Of a stretch of 53,081 nt of DNA, positions 10,625 through 16,715 are shown piece after piece. This DNA comes from Actinomycetota bacterium. Its GTDB lineage: Bacteria > Actinomycetota > Thermoleophilia > Gaiellales > F1-60-MAGs149. Location: contig VGBM01000012.1 of assembly GCA_016870485.1 (NCBI GenBank), forward strand, positions 1 to 53,081. The letters are read 5' to 3'. The position numbers were made by a program, and so were the translations under genes. The stretch's first letter is position 1. Each line of letters starts with the position of its first letter. The notes beneath the pieces were generated by a model. It worked only from the letters and a program-made list of their open reading frames with translations, was not told the origin of the DNA and did not search any database.

Positions 10625-10689
10625 ACGGAACCGCATCGTTGAGCGGAATCTCCGCACACCCGTAGCGGGTTCGGACCGGTGGCCTCGGG

Positions 10690-10720
10690 TACAATACCCG
10701 TAGTGGTAACGACCGTTACC
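10690..10720 (+). promoter_or_regulatory. Leaderless-type promoter with 16-bp palindrome at the start codon
   Basis: TACAAT at 10690-10695 is followed after 7 nt by GTG at 10703. The palindrome GGTAACGACCGTTACC (10705-10720, 7-bp arms, 2-nt centre) overlaps the first codons. It could be an operator or an RNA hairpin that masks a leaderless start. Confidence 0.4.
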
Positions 10721-10737
10721 CAACATCGCCAGGCTCG

Positions 10738-11526
10738 GTGCGGGGCACCCGCACAGCGCAGGTCCCCGACCCTCCGCTCCGCGCTGCGCGCGATCGGCCT
10801 GACCACCCTGATCGGCCTCGCGGCGCGCGCGTCGAGCGCTGCGCGGGCGTCCTGTCCCTCTACGCGGAGCCCCTGACGGTGCAGCCGAACGCGCGGGCCA
10901 AGGCCGACCGGGTGCTGCTCGCCACGCGCGACTTCGGGGCCGCGGCCGGCACCGAGATCGACGCGCTGGCGCGGCTGACCCCCGAGGGCCGCGCGTTCGT
11001 CGAGCGCCACGGCGCCGTCCGGGTCGTGCCCGTCCTCACCCTGCGCGGCAAGACGAAGCTCAAGGGCACGCTGCCGAAGCCGTACGCCATGACCATGCTG
11101 ACCCCCGAGCAGTGGCTGCGCCGCGCCGTCGACACGCTGTCGGTCGGCGGCCGTCCGCGCCTCGACCTCAACCTGCTCCTCGACGCGCACCGGGCCGATC
11201 GCGTCTCGAGCGCCGACGCGGCCCGTGCGATCAGCCGCGAGATCATCCCGCGCCGCGAGCGCGCCCTGCGGCGCGTCCAGGCGCTGCCGATCCCGCCGCG
11301 CGAGCTGCGCCCGATCGTGGTGCTGCTCGAGCGCTCCTTCGCGCAGTCGCTCGCCGCCAACCACGCCTACGTGCGCTGGCTGCGGAGCGGCGTCCGCTAT
11401 GACGACGTCGCCTGGCGGCACAGCGCCAAGGCCACCCAGACGAAGGCGGCCCTGATCGAGCGCCTCAACCGGGCGGGGCGCCGCTACGGCGTACGGGTGC
11501 CGGCGCCGACCGGGCTCTGGCCGTAG
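10738..11526 (+). CDS. LWP-domain protein, paralogue of the giant protein's C-terminus; probably frameshifted
   Basis: From about base 10815 this frame aligns with the last 220 or so residues of the giant protein: an RCxGxxxLYA segment, a beta module, then a helical region starting at EQWLRRA (about 11107) with VGGRPR, LDLN, QSLAAN and a terminal LWP. Roughly half the residues match by eye. The first 25-30 residues of the open frame have no relative and no Shine-Dalgarno sequence. In the +1-shifted frame, a GTG at 10703 with a leaderless-type -10 encodes an Arg-containing, hydrophobic, Ala-rich signal-peptide-like stretch that stops at 10876. The best reading is one secreted protein whose signal peptide and body are separated by a frameshift at about 10800-10840. 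This may be a pseudogene, a sequencing error or a true frameshift. Function unknown. Confidence 0.6.
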   Translation: MRGTRTAQVPDPPLRAARDRPDHPDRPRGARVERCAGVLSLYAEPLTVQPNARAKADRVLLATRDFGAAAGTEIDALARLTPEGRAFVERHGAVRVVPVLTLRGKTKLKGTLPKPYAMTMLTPEQWLRRAVDTLSVGGRPRLDLNLLLDAHRADRVSSADAARAISREIIPRRERALRRVQALPIPPRELRPIVVLLERSFAQSLAANHAYVRWLRSGVRYDDVAWRHSAKATQTKAALIERLNRAGRRYGVRVPAPTGLWP

Positions 11527-11549
11527 GGCGGGCGCCGCGCGCATTCTGC

Positions 11550-11555
11550 TACTTT
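11550..11555 (+). promoter_or_regulatory. -10 element of the vapBC module
   Basis: TACTTT lies 7 nt before the antitoxin ATG in the only AT-rich stretch of this gap, giving an essentially leaderless transcript. An adjacent TGTACA palindrome overlaps the start codon and could contribute to autoregulation. Confidence 0.5.
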
Positions 11556-11562
11556 TCTGTAC

Positions 11563-11799
11563 ATGTCGTCGGTGGGCATCGCGGAGCTGCGCCAGAACCT
11601 GAGCGCCTACCTCGTCCGCGTCCAGGCCGGCGAGCGGCTGACGGTGACCGACCACAACCGCCCGGTTGCGGCGCTGGTCCCGCTCGCGGACGTCGCACCG
11701 GACGGGCCGACGGCACGGCCGCGCCTCGCACCGCTCGTCGTCGACACGGGCGGGGCGTCGCTCACGGACGCCCTCCTCGAGCTCCGCGGCGACGCGTGA
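11563..11799 (+). CDS. vapB: Phd/YefM-family antitoxin (VapB-type)
   Basis: A 78-residue protein. The N-terminal half has the Phd/YefM DNA-binding pattern: IAELRQNLSAYL, then a GERLTVTDHNRPVAAL strand. The C-terminal half is Pro/Arg-rich and ends in a short helix, the usual toxin-binding tail. The stop overlaps the toxin start by 4 bases (GTGA), so the two are translationally coupled. Family knowledge predicts that the antitoxin neutralises the PIN toxin and represses its own promoter with it. The ATG at 11563 is chosen because the -10 element lies directly upstream. Confidence 0.85.
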   Translation: MSSVGIAELRQNLSAYLVRVQAGERLTVTDHNRPVAALVPLADVAPDGPTARPRLAPLVVDTGGASLTDALLELRGDA

Positions 11800-12224
11800 G
11801 CGCCCCGGACGCCCTCGCGGTCTACCTCGACGCCTCGGCGCTCACGAAGCTCGTGGTCGAGGAGTCCGAGTCCGCGGCGCTCGTCGCGTACATCGGCGGC
11901 CGCATCCCGATGTCCTCCGACCTCGCCCTGGTCGAGGTGCCGCGCGCGGTGCGGGCGGTCGCCGCGCGCAGCGCGGAGCCGCTGCCCCTGCGCGCGGTGA
12001 TGGAGCGCGTCGACGAGCTGTTCGGCGACGTCGGGTTCGTCGCGGCCGATCCCGAGACCCTGGCCGACGCGGCGATGCTCGACCCCGCGACGCTGCGCAC
12101 CCTCGACGCGATCCACATCGCGGCGGCGCGGTCGGTCGGGTTCTGCGACTTCGTGACCTACGACCACCGGCAGGCGGACGCCGCGCGGGCGGCGGGGCTG
12201 CGGACGGCGTCGCCCGGCGCCTGA
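11796..12224 (+). CDS. vapC: VapC-type PIN-domain ribonuclease toxin
   Basis: A 142-residue protein with the acidic PIN residues in order: YLDASAL near the N-terminus, an E in SDLALVEVPRA, D in TLDAIHIAAA, and D in VTYDHRQADAA. PIN toxins are Mg-dependent RNases, often cutting tRNA or rRNA; the target here cannot be read from sequence. It starts with GTG inside the antitoxin stop. Its own TGA lies in the left arm of a hairpin shared with the convergent CoA-transferase gene. All active-site residues look intact, so it should be functional. Confidence 0.88.
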   Translation: MSAPDALAVYLDASALTKLVVEESESAALVAYIGGRIPMSSDLALVEVPRAVRAVAARSAEPLPLRAVMERVDELFGDVGFVAADPETLADAAMLDPATLRTLDAIHIAAARSVGFCDFVTYDHRQADAARAAGLRTASPGA

Positions 12225-12244
12225 GCCGGCGCCCGGCTCAGGCG
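12218..12244. terminator. Bidirectional hairpin containing both stop codons
   Basis: Perfect 12-bp arms CGCCTGAGCCGG/CCGGCTCAGGCG with a 3-nt loop. The vapC TGA (12222-12224) is in one arm and the CoA-transferase B stop (12238-12240) in the other. The structure can form in either transcript. There is no T-tract. Confidence 0.65.
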
Positions 12245-12876
12245 AGCGCCAGCCGGTAGCGCGCGCCCGTCTCCGCGGCCACCACGTCCTCCGTGGCGCC
12301 GTCGAGGAGCTCGACGAGCGCGAGGCCGGCCGCCTCGACCCGGAACACCGCGTGCTCGGTGATCACGCAGGAGACGGCCGCGCGGGCGGTGAGGGGGAGG
12401 GTGCACTCCGCCACGAGCTTGGGCGCGCCCTCGGGGGTCGTGGCCGTCATCGTCACGATCACGCGGCGCGCGCCCGTCACGAGGTCCATCGCGCCGCCGA
12501 CGCCGAGCGCCTTGCCACCCGGCACCTGCCAGTTGGCGATGTCGCCGCGCTCCGAGACCTGCAGGGCGCCAAGCACGACCGCGTCCACGTGGCCGCCGCG
12601 GATCATCGCGAAGGACGCCGCGGAGTCGAAGGCCGCCGCGCCGGGGAGGAGCGTGACCGGCTGCTTGCCCGCGTCGATCAGGTCGGGGTCCTCCACGCCG
12701 GCGGCGGGGCGCGGGCCGATGCCGAGGAGGCCGTTCTCGGTGTGCAGGACGACGTCGACGTCCGGGGCGAGGAAGGCGGGGATGCGGTTGGGGATGCCGA
12801 TCCCGAGGTTGACGACCTCGCCGTGGGCGAGCTCGAGGGCGGCGCGTCGCGCGATCACGTCGCGGGGGTCCGTCAC
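12238..12876 (-). CDS. scoB: 3-oxoacid CoA-transferase subunit B
   Basis: A 212-residue family I CoA-transferase beta subunit (ScoB/AtoA/PcaJ group). The glutamate that carries the acyl-CoA thioester in this family is visible in HTENGLLGIGP, preceded by VNLGIGIPNRIP, and the GALQVSERGDIANW motif follows. With subunit A it moves CoA from succinyl-CoA to acetoacetate or 3-oxoadipate; the substrate cannot be decided here. GTG at 12876 is chosen because it overlaps the subunit A stop (GTGA) and gives the family N-terminus; a longer open frame upstream is an Arg/Pro-rich shadow. Confidence 0.88.
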   Translation of the reverse strand: MTDPRDVIARRAALELAHGEVVNLGIGIPNRIPAFLAPDVDVVLHTENGLLGIGPRPAAGVEDPDLIDAGKQPVTLLPGAAAFDSAASFAMIRGGHVDAVVLGALQVSERGDIANWQVPGGKALGVGGAMDLVTGARRVIVTMTATTPEGAPKLVAECTLPLTARAAVSCVITEHAVFRVEAAGLALVELLDGATEDVVAAETGARYRLALA

Positions 12877-13562
12877 GCGCCGTCCCCGTGGACGTCGCCG
12901 ATCGCGAGGGTCGCGTCGACGAGGCGGTCGACGTGGAGGTGGGGGGTGTGGACGGACTCGGGCTCGAGCCCGCCGACGGGGAGCACCTCGACGGCCTCGG
13001 CGATCGTGAGCGCCGCGGCGCTGGCCATCGCCGGGTTGAAGTTCTGCGCGCTGAGGCGGTAGCGGAGGTTGCCGAGCGCGTCGGCCCACTCGGCCCGCAC
13101 CAGCGCGACGTCGGCCCGCAGGGGCGCCATCAGGACGCACGGCACCCCGTCGATGACGCGCTCCTCGCGTCCGCCCGCGAGCTCCGTGCCCGCCCCGACC
13201 GGCGTATAGAAGCCGCGGATGCCGGCGCCGCCCGCGCGGATCGCCTCGGCGAGCGTGCCCTGGGGCAGGAGTTCGTAGGCGATCGCGCCCGCCATCGCCG
13301 CCTCGACGGCCTCCGGGTTGGAGGTGAAGAAGGAGGCGATCGCCTTGCGGATCCGACCCTGGCGCAGGAGCAGCCCGAGCCCGCGGCCCGGCTCGCCGAT
13401 GTTGTTGGAGATGATCGTGAGGTCGCGCGCCGCGGACTCGTGCACGAGCGCGTCGATCAGGGTCAGGGGCGCGCCGACGAGGCCGAAGCCGCCCACCATG
13501 ACCGTGGCCCCGTCGGGGACCTCCCGGATCGCCTCGGCCGCCGTCGTACGGGTCGCCGCCAT
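12873..13562 (-). CDS. scoA: 3-oxoacid CoA-transferase subunit A
   Basis: A 229-residue alpha subunit of the same enzyme. It shows the family glycine-rich turn VMVGGFGLVGAP, followed by LTIISNNIGEPGRGLGLLL, GTLAEAIRAGGAGIRGFYTP and the C-terminal SAQNFNPAMASAA segment. It is the first gene of the scoAB pair and coupled to scoB by a 4-base overlap. A GATGAT hexamer 6 nt before the ATG (plus-strand 13569-13574) resembles the leaderless promoters elsewhere in the window but is a weaker match. The pathway is ketone-body or beta-ketoadipate use, by family. Confidence 0.88.
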   Translation of the reverse strand: MAATRTTAAEAIREVPDGATVMVGGFGLVGAPLTLIDALVHESAARDLTIISNNIGEPGRGLGLLLRQGRIRKAIASFFTSNPEAVEAAMAGAIAYELLPQGTLAEAIRAGGAGIRGFYTPVGAGTELAGGREERVIDGVPCVLMAPLRADVALVRAEWADALGNLRYRLSAQNFNPAMASAAALTIAEAVEVLPVGGLEPESVHTPHLHVDRLVDATLAIGDVHGDGA

Positions 13563-13596
13563 GGCGGGATCATCGCACGGACGCGGTCCGGGGCAG

Positions 13597-13668
13597 TGGG
13601 CGTACCTGGGTTCGAACCAGGGACTTCTCGCGTGTGAGGCGAGCGCTCTACCGCTGAGCTATACGCCC
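13597..13668 (-). tRNA. tRNA-Val (anticodon CAC)
   Basis: A 72-nt cloverleaf with 7-bp acceptor GGGCGTA/TACGCCC, D-arm AGCTCAGCGGTAGAGC, anticodon stem CTCGC/GCGAG with loop CTCACAC (anticodon CAC), T-arm CTGGTTCGAACCCAG and discriminator A. CCA is not encoded. Confidence 0.95.
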
Positions 13669-13736
13669 GGAGCGGGGACAACGGTAGCGGACCGGCGGCC
13701 CGCCCGGGGCGGGCGGGCCGCCGTCGTCCGCGCCGC

Positions 13737-14105
13737 TCAGCCCGCGCTCTGGTCCGCGCCGGCCGCCTGCATCAGGGCCTCCTCGAAGGCGCCCTGGTCG
13801 ACGGTGTCGAGGGCCTTCTCGCCGTCCTGCTCGGCGACCTTCATCTGCACCTCGATGCCCTCGCCACCCGGGCCGTCCAGCGTGCAGGTGAACTCGGTGG
13901 CGGGATCGACCGAGTCGGGGCACGAGATCGTCACGCCGAGCTCGGCGAAGGCCGTGTTGGCCTCCTCGAGGGCCGGTCCGGTCTCCATCTCAGACGAGCC
14001 GCACGCGGCGATCGCGAGGGCGATCAGGCACACGGCGAAGGCTGCGGCGGCGGTGCGGATGGCGGTCGTGAGTCCTCCCCGGACGGATGTTCGGGGAGCG
14101 TACAC
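13737..14105 (-). CDS. DUF4333-type lipoprotein
   Basis: A small exported lipoprotein. The signal peptide has an Arg, a hydrophobic run and the lipobox IAAC followed by GSS. The mature part carries the DUF4333 pattern of paired cysteines, ISCPDSV and FTCTL, about 15 residues apart, with a beta-rich C-terminus; the family is common in actinobacteria and of unknown function. The start is uncertain. GTG at 14105 (used here, 122 aa) overlaps a possible -10 hexamer TACGCT. The strong Shine-Dalgarno GGGGAGG (14074-14080) is followed after 4 nt by an in-frame ACG, not by a standard start. The ATG further upstream lies inside the tRNA-Ser gene and is unlikely. Confidence 0.7.
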   Translation of the reverse strand: MYAPRTSVRGGLTTAIRTAAAAFAVCLIALAIAACGSSEMETGPALEEANTAFAELGVTISCPDSVDPATEFTCTLDGPGGEGIEVQMKVAEQDGEKALDTVDQGAFEEALMQAAGADQSAG

Positions 14106-14113
14106 CGCGGAGG

Positions 14114-14203
14114 CGGAGCGGGGGGGATTCGAACCCCCGAGACGGGTCAACCCCGCCTACACGATTTCCAATCGTGCTCCTTCAACCACTCGGACACCGC
14201 TCC
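14114..14203 (-). tRNA. tRNA-Ser (anticodon GGA)
   Basis: A 90-nt class II tRNA with a long variable arm. The acceptor is GGAGCGG paired with CCGCTCC, and the anticodon stem CACGA/TCGTG holds loop TTGGAAA (anticodon GGA). The discriminator is G, as expected for serine. CCA is not encoded. Confidence 0.95.
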
Positions 14204-14251
14204 GGGCGCGCGCAGGATACCGGGGGCCGGGCGCCTCGGCGCCGCGCTGCC

Positions 14252-14257
14252 TAGACT
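14252..14257 (+). promoter_or_regulatory. Leaderless-type -10 (TAGACT)
   Basis: TAGACT ends 6 nt before the ATG at 14264, with no Shine-Dalgarno sequence between, in the gap after tRNA-Ser on the opposite strand. Confidence 0.5.
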
Positions 14258-14263
14258 CGCCGC

Positions 14264-15064
14264 ATGGAGACGATCGGCCAGGTCGGCGTGTCGGACCCCG
14301 AGGCGCGCCCCGGCCGCTGGGGCGTGGTGGTCGCCGGGGCGGGCGCCGGGCTGATCCTGTCGGCCCTCGTCTGGTGGCTGATGGCCGACTGGGCGTTCTG
14401 GTCGGGGCCGGCGCTGCTCGGCGGGGCGGTGCTGCTCGTGGGGCCGTTGCAGCTGGCGCGCCGCAACGCCCAGCGGCGGCGCAACCGTGACGTCCTGACG
14501 GCGTGGGGCGGGCCGCGCGGGCTGGCGTACGCGCCCGGCGCCGGCAACCCGTCGACGACGCCGCTCCTGCAGCGCAAGGGCGACCTCGGCCCCGCGCTCG
14601 TCGGCAGCGTGGGCGGCGATCCGGACGGCGTCCTCGCGCACTACACCTACACGGTCGGCACGGGCAAGAACCAGCACACCGTCAAGGTGTCGCTCGCGCT
14701 GGCGCGCTTCACGGGTCGCGAGGGCCTGCGGGTCGTGGTCCGCGACGGCCGGCAGTTCGGGTTCGACGGGCTGTTCGACGACTGGTCGGCGTTCGACACG
14801 CAGTCGGCGGAGGTCGACGACCGCTTCGAGATCGAGGTGCGCGAGGGCCACGACCCCGTGCAGGTCACCGAGCTGCTCGACCCCGTGGTGCTGGCGTCGC
14901 TCCTCGAGACGGGCGGCCACCCGCTCGTCGAGGTCGACCGGGGCACGCTGGTCGTGGCGATCGGCGGGCACGTCGGGATCGACCCGGGCGTCGAGGACCT
15001 CGCCTGGTTCGAGTTCCTGCGCGCCCGCGCCGACGAGTGGGGGGCGCGGATCGCGGGGATCTGA
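14264..15064 (+). CDS. Membrane protein with two N-terminal TM helices and a soluble C-terminal domain
   Basis: A 266-residue protein. Residues about 20-40 and 45-65 form two TM helices, followed by an Arg-rich cytosolic stretch (ARRNAQRRRNRD). The remaining 190 residues are soluble and beta-rich, with LFDDWSAFDTQSAEVDDRF, which loosely recalls DUF3137-like proteins; I cannot assign the family firmly. It is preceded by a leaderless-type -10 and followed 25 bases later by a gene with its own such element, so it is probably monocistronic. No catalytic motif was recognised. Confidence 0.75.
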   Translation: METIGQVGVSDPEARPGRWGVVVAGAGAGLILSALVWWLMADWAFWSGPALLGGAVLLVGPLQLARRNAQRRRNRDVLTAWGGPRGLAYAPGAGNPSTTPLLQRKGDLGPALVGSVGGDPDGVLAHYTYTVGTGKNQHTVKVSLALARFTGREGLRVVVRDGRQFGFDGLFDDWSAFDTQSAEVDDRFEIEVREGHDPVQVTELLDPVVLASLLETGGHPLVEVDRGTLVVAIGGHVGIDPGVEDLAWFEFLRARADEWGARIAGI

Positions 15065-15077
15065 GGAGGGCGCTGCG

Positions 15078-15083
15078 TAGGAT
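15078..15083 (+). promoter_or_regulatory. Leaderless-type -10 (TAGGAT)
   Basis: TAGGAT ends 6 nt before the ATG at 15090. The preceding gene ends at 15064. Confidence 0.5.
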
Positions 15084-15089
15084 CGCGGC

Positions 15090-15548
15090 ATGCGCCGCCT
15101 CGCCCTCCTGATCGCCCTCGCCGCCCTCGCCCTCGCGCCGGCCGCCGCCCACGCCGCCAAGCCGCCCGACACGAGCGCCCTCACGGACCGCCGCGCGAGC
15201 GGCCTCGCGCTGATGACCGCCTACTCGGACCTCCTGATCCTCAAGGACCGGGCAAAGCTCGGGCGGGTCCTCGACGACGCCTTCCTGATCCAGCGCACCG
15301 ACGGCTCGTGGGCCGACAAGGCGCGCTACCTCGCGAAGCTCCCCGACCTGCGCGACTACGCCTTCGACCAGGCGCAGGTGCGCCGCGCCGGGCGGATGCT
15401 CACGTTCCGGGCCACGGCCACGTCGGTCCTCACCGTCAACGGCGAGGCCTACGCCCCGAGCCCCGCGCCGATCATGACCGTCTGGCGCTGGACGGGCGAG
15501 CGCTGGCTGCTCGTGGCCCAGGGCAACTTCAACGTGCCGCGGTCCTAG
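15090..15548 (+). CDS. Secreted SnoaL/NTF2-like protein
   Basis: A 152-residue protein with a clear Sec signal peptide: MRR, a Leu/Ala core, then AHAAK with probable cleavage after AHA. The mature part has the NTF2-like fold pattern: a helix around ALMTAYSDLLILKDRAKLGRVL, DDAFLIQRTDGSWADKARYL, strands, and a C-terminal WTGERWLLVAQGNF. Such extracellular domains often have no known ligand. It converges on msrA with only 13 bases between the two stop codons. Assignment to a DUF4440-type family is by pattern and moderately sure. Confidence 0.7.
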   Translation: MRRLALLIALAALALAPAAAHAAKPPDTSALTDRRASGLALMTAYSDLLILKDRAKLGRVLDDAFLIQRTDGSWADKARYLAKLPDLRDYAFDQAQVRRAGRMLTFRATATSVLTVNGEAYAPSPAPIMTVWRWTGERWLLVAQGNFNVPRS

Positions 15549-15561
15549 CCGCGGGTGTCGT

Positions 15562-16227
15562 TCAGTCGGCGGGGACGCCGACGCCGACCGGGCAGGCGAC
15601 GCCCGTGCCGCCGAGCCCGCAGTAGCCGTTCGGGTTCTTCGTGGGCGCGAGGTACTGCTGGTGGTAGTCCTCGGCGTAGTAGAAGTCGCCGAGCGGCGCG
15701 ATCTCGGTGGTGATGTCGCCTTGGTGGGCGGCGCGGAGCGCCGCCTGGTAGGCCGCGCGGGTGGCGTTCGCGGCGGCGAGCTGCGCGTCCGTCGTCGTGT
15801 AGACCGCGGAGCGGTACTGCGTGCCGACGTCGTTGCCCTGGCGGTTGCCCTGCGTCGGGTCGTGGCCCTCCCAGAACGCCTTCAGCAGCTGCTCGACGGG
15901 CAGGACCGCCGGGTCGTAGACGACGAGGACGGCCTCGGTGTGGCCCGTCCGGCCCGTGCAGGTCTCGCGGTAGGTGGGGTTGCGGGTGAACCCGCCCGCG
16001 TAGCCCACGGCCGTGGTGTAGACGCCCGGCAGCTGCCAGAGCTTGCGCTCCGCGCCCCAGAAGCAGCCCATGCCGACCACGATCGACTCGAGCCCGTCGG
16101 GGAACGGCCCCTGAAGCCGGGAGCCGAGCACCTCGTGGCGCTCGGGCACCGGGATCGCCTCGTCGCGGCCCGGCAGGGCCGCGGCCTCGTCGGGGTGCTC
16201 ATGCGATGCGCGCGAGAAGATGCCCAT
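15562..16227 (-). CDS. msrA: Peptide methionine sulfoxide reductase MsrA
   Basis: A 221-residue enzyme that reduces methionine-S-sulfoxide in proteins. The catalytic cysteine is in GMGCFWGAE, with the family motifs YAGG and [12 protein letters not shown]. The C-terminal [16 protein letters not shown] region supplies resolving cysteines. The first 45 residues (acidic, His/Pro-rich) precede the usual core. ATG at 16227 is chosen because TACCAT lies 6 nt upstream; the open frame continues further but without family similarity. No MsrB gene is adjacent. Confidence 0.92.
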   Translation of the reverse strand: MGIFSRASHEHPDEAAALPGRDEAIPVPERHEVLGSRLQGPFPDGLESIVVGMGCFWGAERKLWQLPGVYTTAVGYAGGFTRNPTYRETCTGRTGHTEAVLVVYDPAVLPVEQLLKAFWEGHDPTQGNRQGNDVGTQYRSAVYTTTDAQLAAANATRAAYQAALRAAHQGDITTEIAPLGDFYYAEDYHQQYLAPTKNPNGYCGLGGTGVACPVGVGVPAD

Positions 16228-16233
16228 GCCCGC

Positions 16234-16239
16234 ATGGTA
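16234..16239 (-). promoter_or_regulatory. Leaderless-type -10 of msrA (TACCAT)
   Basis: On the minus strand TACCAT ends 6 nt before the msrA ATG at 16227. Confidence 0.5.
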
Positions 16240-16282
16240 GTGGCGCCGCGCCGCGTCCGGGGGGCCTGCGATACACCACCGT

Positions 16283-16519
16283 ATGCCCGAGCGCACGCCC
16301 CTCGCCGACCGGCCGCTGACGGAGCCGCACCCCGCGCGGCTCTCGCCGACGCATCCGGCGCGCGACGAGATCCTCGCCGAGCACGCCAAGGCCCTCGCCC
16401 GCGGCGAGATGGGCTACCTCGATCCCGTCACCGGGCTCTTCGTGATGACGGCCGCGGTGCACGCGGAGCGCGGATGGTGCTGCGAGCGGGGATGCCGGCA
16501 CTGCCCGTACGTGGTGTAG
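16283..16519 (+). CDS. DUF5522 small protein
   Basis: A 78-residue protein with the DUF5522 signature near its end: [17 protein letters not shown], then [13 protein letters not shown]. The four clustered cysteines and a histidine suggest metal binding; the function is unknown. It starts divergently from msrA, 55 bases away. A GATACA hexamer 7 nt before the ATG suits leaderless expression. Confidence 0.8.
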   Translation: MPERTPLADRPLTEPHPARLSPTHPARDEILAEHAKALARGEMGYLDPVTGLFVMTAAVHAERGWCCERGCRHCPYVV

Positions 16520-16591
16520 GAACCATCAGCGCGGGGCGGGGCGGCCCGGAGGTGGGTGGAACCGTCGCGACGAGGTGATGATGACGGCTCC

Positions 16592-16611
16592 CGCTGCACA
16601 CATGTGCAGCG
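16592..16611. promoter_or_regulatory. 20-bp perfect palindrome upstream of the propeller/OmpA gene
   Basis: Arms CGCTGCACA/TGTGCAGCG (9 bp) around a CA centre, about 105 bases before the GTG at 16716. The size and symmetry fit an operator for a dimeric regulator. The rest of the gap 16520-16715 has lower GC and no further gene that I can support. Confidence 0.4.
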
Positions 16612-16715
16612 AACGCTCCTCTTGCGTGCACCCATTGGATAGATTCTCAAGTCAGCGGCACCGGGTCGCCGTTGAGGTATCCGAAACCCGGTCGATTCCC
16701 GTGTGGAGGTCTGTT

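Noticed and set aside
6724..10665. 1,313-codon plus-strand frame
   Set aside because: Same reason: a shifted-frame shadow of the VCBS, MBG and FnIII region, with Arg/His/Asp-rich low-complexity content.
10597..10737. Possible small gene between the giant gene and the LWP-domain gene
   Set aside because: Apart from the leaderless frame at 10703, which I treat as part of the downstream gene, no frame has a start signal.
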